A stretch of DNA of 64,000 bases from Candidatus Saccharicenans subterraneus (GTDB lineage Bacteria; Acidobacteriota; Aminicenantia; Aminicenantales; Saccharicenantaceae): the NCBI GenBank assembly GCA_003426165.1, contig QUAH01000013.1, positions 26,875 to 90,874 of the forward strand. The letters are read 5' to 3'. How positions within the stretch are numbered: the first letter of the stretch is position 1; the number at the start of each line of letters is the position of its first letter. The position numbers and the translations under genes are program-made. This document shows, in pieces, positions 35,427 to 47,486 of this stretch. Below the pieces are notes generated by a model. That model saw only the letters and a program-made list of their open reading frames with translations. It was not told where the DNA came from and did no database searches.

Positions 35427-36917
35427 ATGAAAAAAAATATCAGTAATACCCGAGCCGCTTTATTCTGCCTGTCAGGGGCTGGCCTGCTGGTCCTGCTGTT
35501 CTTGATAATTTCATCCTGCCAGACGCCTGAATCCCTGACCAGGGGCCGCCAGAAATCCCTGGAGAAAGGACTGTTACGGCCGGTTTACCTGAAAGGTCAG
35601 AGGCCGGAAAAAATGAGGCTGGCCGACCGCATGTCCTTTTATAAAGTGCCCGGGGTCAGCCTGGCCGTCATGGACAAGTACCGCCTGGAATGGAGCCGGA
35701 CCTACGGTTATAAAGACATCATCCAGTATCAGCTCTTGACCAGAAACACCGTCTTCCAAACAGGCGACCTGAGCCAGCCGGTTTCAGCCGCCGTGGCCCT
35801 GCGCCTGGTGGAAAAGGGCCTGGTCAGCCTGGAAGCCAACCTCGGTGATTATTACCTGGAGATAGCTTATTCTGGTAGGAAGTTCGGACCTGCAGAAAAG
35901 CCAGGCTTCACGCTGTCCAACCTTTTGAGTCATAACGCCGGTTTCTATCCCTGGACCTCAGAAGGCTATTCCCGGACGACACCCCTGCCTGATCTTGGAG
36001 CCGTTCTCCGGGGTGAAGAGCCGGCCAGGAACTACCACAGCTACCGCGGCTTCGACCCGGAAATCCCGGTCCGCTTTTCTGATTTTAACTACGTGCTGCT
36101 GGAACAATACCTGACCAGCCGCACCGGAAAGAGCTGGCCGGAGCTTTCCCGGGAAGAGGTCCTGGAGCCGCTTGGCCTGAAGAATACTTTTTTTGGAATT
36201 CCAAAAATTGAAGATGTGGCCGCCGGCCATTTAAGGGAGGGAGAAGAAATTGACGGCGACTGGTACCGTTACCCGGAACAGGCAGCCCGGGGCTTATGGT
36301 CAACACCTGAAGAATACCTGGACCTGGTCATCGAGCTGATGGATTGTGCCCGGGGCAAGACCGGTGGGTTGCTCTCACCGGCCCTGGCCAGGAGGATGCT
36401 TTCTCCCCAGGCGGCCGGAAGCGGGTATGGCTTTCGCCTGGAGGGCGAGCACGAGAAATTCAAGCTCTTCCTGAAGGGAAAGACCCGGGGTTACCGGGCG
36501 GCGGTGCTCATCTACCCGGCCATTGGCCAGGGAGCGGTGGTTATGACCAACAGCGACAACGGCGGGGTGCTGATTGAAGAAATCCTGCGCGGCCTGGCGG
36601 TCATCTACGGCTGGCCCGATTACCAGCCCGAGGAGAAAACCCTGTTCCGGCTGCCGCCTGAAATTTACCAGAAATACACCGGCCGCTATCAGGTCAATGA
36701 GAGCTACTTTCTTGATGTCGATTACCAGGATTACTACCTGATCGTCCACCCGACCGGCCAGGCGGCCACCAAGTTTTACGTGGAAACCCAGACCATCTTT
36801 TTCTCGATGGACCCGTTTATCAGGATTAAGTTCAACCTGGACGAGCAGGGCCGGGTAACCGGGCTGGTGCTCTGGCAGGAGGATTACGAGGTCCGGGCCC
36901 GAAAAATTGAAGAATAG
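35427..36917 (+). CDS. Beta-lactamase-fold (class C/serine hydrolase) lipoprotein lacking catalytic residues
   Basis: 496 residues with a lipoprotein-like signal peptide (LIISSCQTP, Cys near 32). The fold matches serine beta-lactamase/PBP4-like proteins (TLSNLLSHNAGF, LEPLGLKNTFFG), followed by a C-terminal DUF3471-like domain (YTGRYQVNESYFLDV). All active-site motifs are changed: the expected SxxK reads Asp114-Leu-Ser-Gln117 (FQTGDLSQP), the YxN motif reads Phe217-Ser-Asp219 (RFSDFNY), and no HTG/KTG is seen (GKTRGYR). It is therefore probably a membrane-anchored binding or scaffold protein rather than a hydrolase. The frame is intact, so it is not a simple pseudogene. Confidence 0.85.
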   Translation: MKKNISNTRAALFCLSGAGLLVLLFLIISSCQTPESLTRGRQKSLEKGLLRPVYLKGQRPEKMRLADRMSFYKVPGVSLAVMDKYRLEWSRTYGYKDIIQYQLLTRNTVFQTGDLSQPVSAAVALRLVEKGLVSLEANLGDYYLEIAYSGRKFGPAEKPGFTLSNLLSHNAGFYPWTSEGYSRTTPLPDLGAVLRGEEPARNYHSYRGFDPEIPVRFSDFNYVLLEQYLTSRTGKSWPELSREEVLEPLGLKNTFFGIPKIEDVAAGHLREGEEIDGDWYRYPEQAARGLWSTPEEYLDLVIELMDCARGKTGGLLSPALARRMLSPQAAGSGYGFRLEGEHEKFKLFLKGKTRGYRAAVLIYPAIGQGAVVMTNSDNGGVLIEEILRGLAVIYGWPDYQPEEKTLFRLPPEIYQKYTGRYQVNESYFLDVDYQDYYLIVHPTGQAATKFYVETQTIFFSMDPFIRIKFNLDEQGRVTGLVLWQEDYEVRARKIEE

Positions 36918-36948
36918 AACCGGGTCTTTCTTTGAGTTAGCTGGAGTT

Positions 36949-38013
36949 TTAATCAACCCTGACCAGGGTTAATTCCACCTTCCTGGTCTTTCCGTCTCTT
37001 TCCACGGTCAGGGTGACCCGGTCTCCAATCTTGTAATCGTCGAGGAGATTGTAGAGGTCGTCGTAGGAACGTATTTTTTTCCCGTCTATTTCCTTGATAA
37101 TGTCCTGGATAACCAGCCGGCCCATACGGCTCCTGGTCAGGCCGCGCAGGCCCTTTTGGTAGGCCTCGGAGTCAACGGGGACCTCGTAGATGACCACGCC
37201 CTGAATTCCCAGGCGCTGCCCGTAGCGGTCGGATAACAGGGTCAGGCCCAGGCCGGGCCTGATGACCCGCCCATACTGGATGATCTGGGGCACAATCTTC
37301 TTGATGGTATCAACCGGGATGGCAAAGCCGATGCCGGATGAAGTGCGGGAGGGAGAGACGATCATGGTGTTCATGCCGATGAGCTCTCCGGCCGAGTTGA
37401 GCAGCGGGCCGCCCGAGTTTCCGGGGTTGATGGCCGCGTCGGTTTGAATCATGTCCCTGATGGTTACCCCGCCCACCCCGGGCATGCTCCGGCCGAGGGC
37501 GCTGACTATTCCCGTCGTGACCGTGTGGTCAAAGCCGAAGGGGTTGCCGATGGCAATGACTTTCTGGCCAACCTGCAGGTTGCTGGAGGTGCCGATTCTT
37601 ATGGGGAACAGCCCCTTCAGGCTGCCTTCAATTTTCAGGACGGCGATGTCTTTATTCGGTTCCTTGCCAACCAGCTTGGCCTGCCTCTCTTCCTGGTTGG
37701 GCAGGGTGACATTGAACAGGTCCCCGTCTTCTATCACGTGGTAATTGGTGATGATGTGCCCGCGGTCATCCCAGATAAAACCCGAGCCACTGCCCCGGGG
37801 AACGGCTTCTTCTGTCCAGGAGAAAAAGTCGCGGACCAGTTGAATGTTGGTGATGAAGACCACCGAGTTCTGGGCTTTTTTAACAACTTCGATGGTATTC
37901 TTTTCGTCTTCGGTCAGCTGGGCCTGGAGGTTCCGGGTGATGAACAAAGCGCTCAAAACCAGAAGGCCGAATAAAATAAGAATATCCCTTTTCCTATTCT
38001 TGAAGTTTTTCAT
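36949..38013 (-). CDS. HtrA/DegP-like trypsin-like serine protease with PDZ domain
   Basis: 354 residues: an N-terminal membrane anchor (ILILFGLLVLSALFIT), a trypsin-like domain with the full catalytic triad (His in IITNYHVIEDG, Asp in NKDIAVLKIEG, Ser in NPGNSGGPLLN), and a single C-terminal PDZ domain (about 260-350, GLRGLTRSRMGRLVIQDIIK). This is the DegS/HtrA (S1C) plan, a periplasmic quality-control protease whose PDZ domain senses misfolded protein ends. One PDZ plus an anchor is DegS-like, but HtrA with one PDZ is common outside proteobacteria. An AGGAGAGGAAAGG-type leader precedes the ATG. Confidence 0.92.
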   Translation of the reverse strand: MKNFKNRKRDILILFGLLVLSALFITRNLQAQLTEDEKNTIEVVKKAQNSVVFITNIQLVRDFFSWTEEAVPRGSGSGFIWDDRGHIITNYHVIEDGDLFNVTLPNQEERQAKLVGKEPNKDIAVLKIEGSLKGLFPIRIGTSSNLQVGQKVIAIGNPFGFDHTVTTGIVSALGRSMPGVGGVTIRDMIQTDAAINPGNSGGPLLNSAGELIGMNTMIVSPSRTSSGIGFAIPVDTIKKIVPQIIQYGRVIRPGLGLTLLSDRYGQRLGIQGVVIYEVPVDSEAYQKGLRGLTRSRMGRLVIQDIIKEIDGKKIRSYDDLYNLLDDYKIGDRVTLTVERDGKTRKVELTLVRVD

Positions 38014-38103
38014 TTTCCTTTCCTCTCCTTCTAAGCCGATATATTAACTTTACTCTTGAAGAAATCTGGATTCAAGGAATTGTTTTAAGACCCGGTGCAA
38101 AAA

Positions 38104-39315
38104 TCAAACGGGGGGAGCTTGAAGGTGGCCCGAAGTCGATTCTATCTCCCTGGCCCCGAAGTAGCTGTGGTCCTTGGGCAGGTAAAACAGGAAAACAGCC
38201 AGGGATAAAAGGCCGGCCAGGATGAACGGGAAACGGATGCTGAGCAGGTCCGACAGGAATCCTGAAACCAGGCTGATGACTGCGCCCGATATCAGCTGGA
38301 TGTTGGAAATCCAGCTGAAAGCCTGGGTCTGGTCTTCGTCCCTGACGGTCGAGCCCACGAAGGTATGGAGCGAAGGGTAGGTCATCAGCAGGAAGCCGCC
38401 GAACAGGAGCAGGGCGGTTACTGATAGCGTCTGGTTCAGGGACAGGCCTATGACCATCAGGCAGGCGGTGGCCCCGGCCAGGCTGGTCAGGAAGACTTGC
38501 TTGCGGCCGAATTTCCGACTCCAGAAACCATAAAGGTAACCGGTGACCGTTCCCAGTCCTATCCACAGGGCCAGGTAGACTCCAGTCCGACCCATGGGAA
38601 TGTTAAAGCTGTTGTGGAGAAGCGAAGGGGCGTAATAGACGGTTACCGACCAGCCCATTCCGCCAAAGAAAAAGCCAGGCAGCAGGTGGCTGACTTTCTT
38701 GAGTACTTGCAGCCAGTTCCGGGCTGAAAGGTCGGGCCTGACCGGCTGGCGCGAGGATACGCCATTGATAACCATGACCCCAACCGCGGTGATCAGCAGT
38801 CCCACCACTGCCCAGGCATAGAGCGGTGCCTTCCAGCCGTAATGCTGGGCAATGTAACCCGTGCTGATAAAAGCCAGCAACACCCCGAGGTTACCGGAGC
38901 CGCTCTGGATGCCCATGGCGTCGTCCAGCTCGCGTCCCAGGCCGGAGCGGGACCTGGAAATCCAGGCAATAACAATTGGATGATAGAAGCTGGTGAAAGC
39001 CCTGAGCAGCACGAACAGCAACATCAGGACGACGAAGGAAGGAGAGAAGGGAACGAGAAAGCTGGCCAGGCAGATGCCCAGGCCGCTGGCCAGCATCAAC
39101 CAGCGGTACTCGTGCCGGAAAGACAGGGCTACCACCCAGAACTGAACCAGGATGGTGGTGATGAGGCCGAGGTTGGACAGAAGGCCAATCTGGGAATACT
39201 TCTTGATAAGGAAGGCCTGGCCGTACAGTATGGGGAATATGGTCGGGGTGACGATGGTGGCGGCATCAGTCAGGGCGTGAAACAGCGAGGCCGAAAGCAA
39301 TATTCGCTTCTTCAT
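38104..39315 (-). CDS. Major facilitator superfamily transporter
   Basis: 403 residues with twelve predicted hydrophobic segments. It resembles the fosmidomycin-resistance-type MFS group (opening LSASLFHALTDAATIVTPTIFPILYG, with GLLSNLGLITTILVQF and FGRKQVFL in the mid loop). The start at 39315 (MKKRILL) is preferred to a longer frame from 39414, which adds a hydrophilic tail and overlaps the next gene's promoter. The substrate is unknown; drug or small-organic-anion efflux is plausible. It lies head-to-head with the BNR propeller gene. Confidence 0.85.
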   Translation of the reverse strand: MKKRILLSASLFHALTDAATIVTPTIFPILYGQAFLIKKYSQIGLLSNLGLITTILVQFWVVALSFRHEYRWLMLASGLGICLASFLVPFSPSFVVLMLLFVLLRAFTSFYHPIVIAWISRSRSGLGRELDDAMGIQSGSGNLGVLLAFISTGYIAQHYGWKAPLYAWAVVGLLITAVGVMVINGVSSRQPVRPDLSARNWLQVLKKVSHLLPGFFFGGMGWSVTVYYAPSLLHNSFNIPMGRTGVYLALWIGLGTVTGYLYGFWSRKFGRKQVFLTSLAGATACLMVIGLSLNQTLSVTALLLFGGFLLMTYPSLHTFVGSTVRDEDQTQAFSWISNIQLISGAVISLVSGFLSDLLSIRFPFILAGLLSLAVFLFYLPKDHSYFGAREIESTSGHLQAPPV

Positions 39316-39397
39316 TCTTGTGGTTCTATCCTCAATATAAGCAGATAATTTACCACCGGCCGGGGCGGTTGGCAACCGGGCCAACCACAAATACCTG

Positions 39398-39427
39398 TTG
39401 CCTGTGCCTGCCACAAATTTGTAAAAT
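39398..39427 (+). promoter_or_regulatory. Promoter of the BNR propeller gene
   Basis: TTGCCT (39398-39403), an 18-base spacer, TAAAAT (39422-39427). The predicted start near 39434 gives a 25-base leader carrying GGAGG before ATG 39459. Confidence 0.55.
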
Positions 39428-39458
39428 CATTCTCTTAATGCCTGACCTGGAGGTTATC

Positions 39459-42321
<2,863 letters not shown>

Positions 42322-42329
<8 letters not shown>

Positions 42330-42768
42330 AAAAATAATAAATTACCGAGGCTGCTTTATCTGCGGCCAGGACAACCCGGTCGGGCTGAAACTTGATTTCT
42401 TCTTCGACCGGGAAAGCAGGATGGCCAGGGCCGAGTTCACCCCCGGCCGGGAGCACGAAGGCTACCGCGACCTTCTGCACGGCGGGATAATTTCTTCGCT
42501 CCTGGACGAGGTCATGGCCAAGGCCCTCCTGGCCGAGGAGATTCCGGTGGTCACATCCAGGCTGACCGTGGAATTCAAGAAACCGGCTCCGATCGGTGAC
42601 CGGCTCAGGCTGGAAGGCTGGGTGACCGGTCGCAAGGGCCGGGCTTATTTCACGGCCGGGAAGATGCTGGGAAGCGACGGGCAGGTGGTGGCCGAAGCCA
42701 GTGGAGTTTATATCCGGGCCGAAGGCGCGCTGATAGAACTGCTGAGCAAGAGCCTGCCCGATAAATAA
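42322..42768 (+). CDS. Hot-dog fold thioesterase (PaaI/YdiI-like)
   Basis: 148 residues with the PaaI-type motif HGGIISSLLDEVMAKAL, where the Asp/Glu side chain helps hydrolyse an acyl-CoA thioester. The N-terminal CFICGQDNPVGLKL matches a subgroup with a Cys-rich opening of unknown role. ATG 42322 overlaps the last 8 bases of the BNR gene, so translation is probably coupled. The acyl substrate is unknown. Confidence 0.88.
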
Positions 42769-42776
42769 TTTAAGGT

Positions 42777-42794
42777 CGGGCGAGCAGCCGCCCG
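42777..42794. terminator. Stem-loop between convergent genes
   Basis: CGGGCG and CGCCCG form a 6-bp GC stem with loop AGCAGC between the thioesterase stop and the end of the PLP-enzyme gene. There is no long T-run, so it is at best a weak bidirectional terminator. Confidence 0.35.
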
Positions 42795-42798
42795 GTCT

Positions 42799-43986
42799 TC
42801 AGCTTTGGGCCAGGGCCTGCTCCAGGTCTTCAATCAGGTCGTCGACGTTCTCGCAGCCGACCGACAATCGGATCAGGTCGTCGGTGATGCCGGCTTCTTC
42901 CTTTTCTTTTTTTGGAACGGAGGCGTGGGTCATGCTGGCCGGGTGCTGGATCAGGGTTTCGATTCCGCCCAGTGAAACGGCCAGGGTGCAGAGCCTGACG
43001 CTGTTAATCATCTTAAGACCGGCTTCGTAGCCGCCCCGTAGCCCGAAGGAAATCATCGAGCCCGGGCCTTTCATCTGCTTTTTCATCAGCTCGTATTGCG
43101 GGTGGCTCTTCAGGCCGGGATAGTTAACCCAGGCCACCCTGGGGTGAGCTTCCAGCCAGGCCGCGATTTTCCGGGCATTTTCCTGGGCCCTTTCCACCCT
43201 GAGATGCAGCGTTCGCAGGCCGCGCAGCACCAGCCAGGCCTGGTGCGGGTCCATGGTGCCGCCGTGCATTCTGAGAACTTTCTGTAACCTTTTGTGAAGT
43301 TCTTCATTTCGGCTGATTATAACCCCGCCCACCACGTCGCTGTGACCGTTTATGAACTTGGTCAGGCTGTGCATGACCACATCGGCCCCGAGCTCCAGCG
43401 GATTCTGAAGAACGGGGGAGGCGAAGGTATTGTCGACAACAAACAACAGGTTATGCTCCCGGGCCAGTTCGGCACAGGCTCTCAGGTCGGTAATGGCCAT
43501 GGTGGGGTTGGCCGGGCTTTCCACGAACAGCAACCTGGTATTCTTTTTGATTCTTTTCTTAATCTCGGAAATATCTGAAGTGTCGATGAAGTCGGCGCTC
43601 ACTCCGAAGCGGACAAACTCGGTCTCGATGATGGTTCTGGACGGCCCGTAAAGGGCAGCCGTTCCTATCAGGTGGGCCTCTTTTTCCAGGAAGGCCAGGT
43701 AGATGGTGGAAACGGCGGCCATGCCGGTGGCCGTGGCCAGGGCTCCGTAACCTTTTTCCAGAGTGGCCAGGGCTTCTTCCAGGGCCAGGATGGTCGGGTT
43801 GCCCAGCCGGGTGTAGATAAAACCTTTTTCTTTCCCGGCGAACAGGGCCGCTCCCTGCTCGGCGCTTTCGAAGGCGAAGGTCGAGGTCTGGTAGATGGGC
43901 GGAGAGACGCTCCGGGCTGCCGGGTCGGGATGATAACCGGAGTGGATGATTTCGGTTTCCAGCCTTTTCTTTTGATGTTTGCTCAT
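42799..43986 (-). CDS. Cys/Met metabolism PLP-dependent enzyme (methionine gamma-lyase / cystathionine gamma-synthase family)
   Basis: 395 residues. Family motifs: PPIYQTSTFAFES, YTRLGNPT, VVDNTFASPVLQNPL, HSLTKFINGHSDVVGG with the PLP-binding Lys, and SVGCENVDDLIEDL near the C-terminus. The family covers methionine gamma-lyase, cystathionine gamma-lyase/synthase and O-acylhomoserine sulfhydrylase. Here YGPSRTII replaces the Cys-containing YGCT segment of typical methionine gamma-lyase, so a cystathionine-type activity is at least as likely. ATG 43986 follows GAGAGGTTG; a longer frame has no ribosome site. Confidence 0.88.
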   Translation of the reverse strand: MSKHQKKRLETEIIHSGYHPDPAARSVSPPIYQTSTFAFESAEQGAALFAGKEKGFIYTRLGNPTILALEEALATLEKGYGALATATGMAAVSTIYLAFLEKEAHLIGTAALYGPSRTIIETEFVRFGVSADFIDTSDISEIKKRIKKNTRLLFVESPANPTMAITDLRACAELAREHNLLFVVDNTFASPVLQNPLELGADVVMHSLTKFINGHSDVVGGVIISRNEELHKRLQKVLRMHGGTMDPHQAWLVLRGLRTLHLRVERAQENARKIAAWLEAHPRVAWVNYPGLKSHPQYELMKKQMKGPGSMISFGLRGGYEAGLKMINSVRLCTLAVSLGGIETLIQHPASMTHASVPKKEKEEAGITDDLIRLSVGCENVDDLIEDLEQALAQS

Positions 43987-44030
43987 CTTCAACCTCTCTC
44001 CCGGCCTGCCATCGGGCAAACCAGGAGGTA

Positions 44031-44060
44031 ATTTTATTCTGGTCTAAGCTTGCTGTTCAA
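44031..44060 (-). promoter_or_regulatory. Promoter of the PLP-enzyme gene with a short palindrome
   Basis: On the minus strand TTGAAC (44060-44055), an 18-base spacer, TAAAAT (44036-44031). The -35 overlaps the inverted repeat CTGTTCAAACAG (arms CTGTT/AACAG), a possible operator. Confidence 0.5.
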
Positions 44061-44106
44061 ACAGTCTTTAAGAATTCTGTTGAAATATTTTTTATATGAG
44101 AATTCC

Positions 44107-46005
44107 TTATTTTCCCCTGGCCAGCTCGATCATCAGCTTGACTTCCTTGACCATCTTTTCGGTGTCGCCTTCAAAGCCGATGCTCTTGAACCGTATCTTG
44201 CCCTTTGGGTCGATGACGAACTTGGTCGGAATGCCCGAAACGCCGTAGCTGGCCACCACCTTGTCCTCGGTGTCCATCAGGACGTAAAAGGGATACTGGT
44301 TCTTTTCCAGGAATTCTTTAACCACCTGTTCCTTGTTGGCTTCATCCTGCCAGGTATTGACGAAGACGAAAGCCACAGACGGGTCCTTCTGGTACTCTTC
44401 AACCAGCTTCTTCATGCCGGGGAAAGAACCCAGGCAGGGACCGCACCAGGTGGCCCAGAAGTCCAGGATGACCACCTTGCCCTGGTAATTGGCCAGTTTA
44501 ACCACCTTGCCCTCCAGGTCTTTGAGTTCAAAGGCCGGGGCCGGCTGTTCAACCATCTTTTTCTGCAGTTCTGACCTGAGGGCCTCGGTGGCTCCGGTTT
44601 CGAGCTTGACCCGGTATTCTTCCCAGCCGCTATCCGAGCCCCTGGCTCCCGCGTAGGCCTGTTTGAGCAGGTCCATGAGGTCGGAGCCGGTAAAGCCCTT
44701 CCGGGCAGTGGCTTCCAGGACCTGGATAGCCGGTTCATAGTTCTTGTTCTCCAGCAGGACCCTGGCGTAATCCATGGAGATTCCGGATTGCTCGCCGTTG
44801 CTGGCTTCGTAGGCCTGGCGCAGGGAGTTGACGGCTTCGTTTAACTGGCCCTGCTTCCACAGCAGGTTTCCTTTGAGGCTGAGCATCATGGCGCTCAGGC
44901 TGGTCTTCATCTCTTCCTGCCATTCTTCCTTGGTGTAATAGGCGGGCTTGTACTTGTCCGGGTTGGCCAGGTGCTCGTTCATCAGGGATATTCCATTATC
45001 TAGGGCTTTTAAGGCCAGCGGGGCCTGGCCTTCCTGGTTAGCCTGGTTGGCCACGGCGTAGAAGTAATATGGCTGGGCTTTCAGCCGGTTGTCCTGGAGA
45101 AAATTGTTGGCTTCTTCCAGTTTCTTCTCCTGGAATAGTGACTGGGTGATCATGCCGATTATGGACTCGGTGTACTTAGAATCTGGGAATTCTTCCTGGA
45201 ATTTTTTAACAAACTCCAGTCTTTGTTTTGGGGCCTGGATGCCCTGGAGCTGCATCACGGCCTGGATCTGGAAGAATTCACCCTTGGGGTTTTTCTGGGC
45301 CTGTTCAGCCATGGCCATGGCCTTTTCCTGGTTTCCGGTCTGGGCATAAAACCTGTAAAGGGTCACCAGGGTGGAGTCGTCCAGGTCGGGCAGGGCTGAG
45401 ACTTCTTCCAGGAAATCCTTGGTCTTCTGTTCCCAGCCTTCTTTCTTGGTAGCCTGCAGCAGGCGCAGGTAGCTGTTGACAAACTCCTTCTTGGTGGCCG
45501 GGTTGGCCAGGAATTCTTCTTCGGTCAGGCGCAGGGCTTCGTTCAGGTCCTGGTTGATGCCCACCAGCTGACCCCAGGAAGTGTAAGCCAGGGCCAGTCC
45601 GGCCTTGTGACCTGGCAGGACCTTGCCCTCGGGCGTGTACAGGGCAAAGATATAGCCCTTACCCTGGTTGTTATCGTCGTTTTCCCTGTCCAGCTTGATC
45701 TTGGCCACCAGGCCGTAGGCCTCTTTATCTATGGTGTAGTTTCCGGTCCATTTCTTGCCGCTTTTCTTTAGTTCAACGGCCTGAACCTTCGGTAATTCTT
45801 TTGAATAGGAATAGACGTAAAGGTTGAAGGCTTCCCGGGAAGCCAGGTTCTTGTCGGCCGGTATATAGGCGAAGGTGACCGTATCACCTGGTTTTGCCTT
45901 TTCCGGGGACATGGTCAGCTGGGAAGAGGAGCTCTTTCCAGAACAAACCACCAGCGAAAAAGCAACCAGAAAGATAGTTACTGCCAGAGAGAATGATTTT
46001 TTCAT
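44107..46005 (-). CDS. TlpA-like thiol-disulfide protein with long TPR-like N-terminal region
   Basis: 632 residues: a lipoprotein-like signal peptide (LVAFSLVVCSGK), an N-terminal beta domain, a helical middle (about 150-480) resembling tetratricopeptide repeats (FYAQTGNQEKAMAMAEQAQ, LRQAYEASNGEQ), and a C-terminal thioredoxin/TlpA domain (about 490-632) with the redox motif WCGPC near residue 520 and cis-Pro in SGIPTKFV. TlpA-family proteins reduce or oxidise periplasmic disulfides, for example in cytochrome c maturation. A DsbD-alpha-like gene lies 314 bases upstream on the same strand, a natural partner. The start at 46005 follows AAAGGA. Confidence 0.88.
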   Translation of the reverse strand: MKKSFSLAVTIFLVAFSLVVCSGKSSSSQLTMSPEKAKPGDTVTFAYIPADKNLASREAFNLYVYSYSKELPKVQAVELKKSGKKWTGNYTIDKEAYGLVAKIKLDRENDDNNQGKGYIFALYTPEGKVLPGHKAGLALAYTSWGQLVGINQDLNEALRLTEEEFLANPATKKEFVNSYLRLLQATKKEGWEQKTKDFLEEVSALPDLDDSTLVTLYRFYAQTGNQEKAMAMAEQAQKNPKGEFFQIQAVMQLQGIQAPKQRLEFVKKFQEEFPDSKYTESIIGMITQSLFQEKKLEEANNFLQDNRLKAQPYYFYAVANQANQEGQAPLALKALDNGISLMNEHLANPDKYKPAYYTKEEWQEEMKTSLSAMMLSLKGNLLWKQGQLNEAVNSLRQAYEASNGEQSGISMDYARVLLENKNYEPAIQVLEATARKGFTGSDLMDLLKQAYAGARGSDSGWEEYRVKLETGATEALRSELQKKMVEQPAPAFELKDLEGKVVKLANYQGKVVILDFWATWCGPCLGSFPGMKKLVEEYQKDPSVAFVFVNTWQDEANKEQVVKEFLEKNQYPFYVLMDTEDKVVASYGVSGIPTKFVIDPKGKIRFKSIGFEGDTEKMVKEVKLMIELARGK

Positions 46006-46319
46006 CTGAAATCCTTTCAATAGGTTTCACTCATTATCCCAGAAAATGGACATTTTTACAAATGGAGGGGAGCCGGAGTTGAGCTAAATTGGTATTTCTT
46101 AATCAATTCATTATTTATCCCAGTCAAATGGGGGCGGGTCCTGGCCCGGGAGTCAAAATGAAGTGCCCTGATGGCCGGGAAAAAACCTGCGGGTTGCCTG
46201 ATTTTCTCTCCGGTTAAATCAAGGCCGGAGGCGTAATTTCCTGCCAGCGGCGAGAGTGGGGGCGAAAGTCGGCTATACAATTCATGATTTGGGACCTGTA
46301 GCCTCTGCCCCAGAACAGT
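46006..46319. other. 314-bp gap between the two redox genes
   Basis: It contains the TlpA-gene promoter at 46033-46061 and otherwise no ORF, RNA or repeat that I can support. Confidence 0.5.
46033..46061 (-). promoter_or_regulatory. Promoter of the TlpA-like gene
   Basis: On the minus strand TTGTAA (46061-46056), a 17-base spacer ending TGG (extended -10), GATAAT (46038-46033), 28 bases from the start codon. Confidence 0.55.
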
Positions 46320-46835
46320 TCAGGAAGCAAGCTTGATGGTGGCCTTGAATGGCACTGATGACGGGCGCAGGCAGGCTTCCTGGTCGCAGGCCTGGTAGCG
46401 GACCTTGCCTTCGATTTCCAGGCTGCTGCCGCAGATGCCCTCGGCTAACTCAATTTTCAGTTTGACCTTGACCTGGCCTTCATAAACGGACAGGGGTTTA
46501 TCCGAGAATTTGAATTTTTTCTTCCTGGCCTCAGGGAATATGACCTCTTTTAATTCAAGGGCCGGGTCCTTTTTTAACTCAACCGAGGTCGGTACCAGCA
46601 GCTCATCTTCCGGTTTCTGGGAGTTGATGTGAAATCCCGGGGTCACCGTGAGCTCCAGGGTGAGTTCAAAAGTATCGCCGGGAGCGACCGCTTGCGAAGG
46701 GGGAGAAGTCTTTACGGTAACGATTGGATTCTCTTTCTGGCTGGCCGTGGTCTGGATAGTAGAGGCCGAAGCCCGGGGCAACCCCAGGGCGAGGGCCAGG
46801 ATCAGTATGGCTAACGGTTCAATCTTTTTTTTCAT
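46320..46835 (-). CDS. DsbD N-terminal (alpha) domain-like secreted protein
   Basis: 171 residues: signal peptide (about 1-25), then an immunoglobulin-like beta domain matching DsbD-alpha (FHINSQKPEDELLVPTSVEL, FSDKPLSVYEG) with the Cys pair in YQACDQEACLRP. In full DsbD this domain passes electrons from the membrane part to periplasmic thioredoxin-like proteins. Here the membrane beta and thioredoxin gamma domains are absent, so it is a free-standing alpha domain that may work with the TlpA-like protein downstream. There is also a third Cys (EGICGSSLEI). Confidence 0.85.
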   Translation of the reverse strand: MKKKIEPLAILILALALGLPRASASTIQTTASQKENPIVTVKTSPPSQAVAPGDTFELTLELTVTPGFHINSQKPEDELLVPTSVELKKDPALELKEVIFPEARKKKFKFSDKPLSVYEGQVKVKLKIELAEGICGSSLEIEGKVRYQACDQEACLRPSSVPFKATIKLAS

Positions 46836-46991
46836 CGTTTCTTAACCAATTTATATCATAGATGAAAAGGCCAATTTTTTCTATTCGTATTAAGGTCGGG
46901 CCTTGTTTTATAATTGTTCCGGCGCGAGGCAACATGGTTTGAACTGAAATGGCCAGAAATTTAAGGAACTTTTTTTAGGGGAGAAAGGTTA

Positions 46992-47450
46992 ATGCTCAAA
47001 CCAAGAGTTATGCTTCTCTTTTTGTTAGCGCTTGTTTTTTCTGCGGAATATTCAATGTCGGCTACCAACTGGCAATGGGTTGGCACCTTAACTCTATCAT
47101 CCAACCTGGAGAGAAAGGATTATGTTGACCTGGAGACGATTGTTTATGACCGGGCCGGACGGACCATAACCTACCGGGTCCTGAGCATCGTGACTGAGGC
47201 CGGTATGACGACCAGGACCTATACCAGGTACCTGACCAGTCTGGAAACCGGGTATAAGACCAAGGTTCTTGATTTTCAGGTTCATGATGCCGAGGACCGC
47301 CAGTTGATGTTCACCAAGGAAGGCTGGGAGGACCCGACCTGGGAAGAGCCGGAAGAACTATCCCTGCTGCAAAGAGCGATTGACATGGTTCTGGAGAAAT
47401 TGGAAGGAAATGGCTCTGGTAAAAATGGCGCCGGCCGGGGAATTAACTGA
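46992..47450 (+). CDS. Secreted protein of unknown function
   Basis: 152 residues: signal peptide (MLLFLLALVFSAEYSMSA), then a small beta-rich mature protein of the kind that begins with NWQWVGTLTLSSNLERKDYVDLET broken into short strands, and a charged, helical C-terminus (EELSLLQRAIDMVLEKLEG). This resembles small periplasmic proteins that carry an N-terminal Trp-Xaa-Trp motif. I do not recognise a named family. AGGGGAGAAAGG precedes the ATG. A TATAAT at 46909-46914 may be its promoter. It is 36 bases from the serpin gene and possibly co-transcribed with it. Confidence 0.65.
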   Translation: MLKPRVMLLFLLALVFSAEYSMSATNWQWVGTLTLSSNLERKDYVDLETIVYDRAGRTITYRVLSIVTEAGMTTRTYTRYLTSLETGYKTKVLDFQVHDAEDRQLMFTKEGWEDPTWEEPEELSLLQRAIDMVLEKLEGNGSGKNGAGRGIN

Positions 47451-47486
47451 AATCGCCGGCCAATCAACGTTTAATAGGAGATAAAT

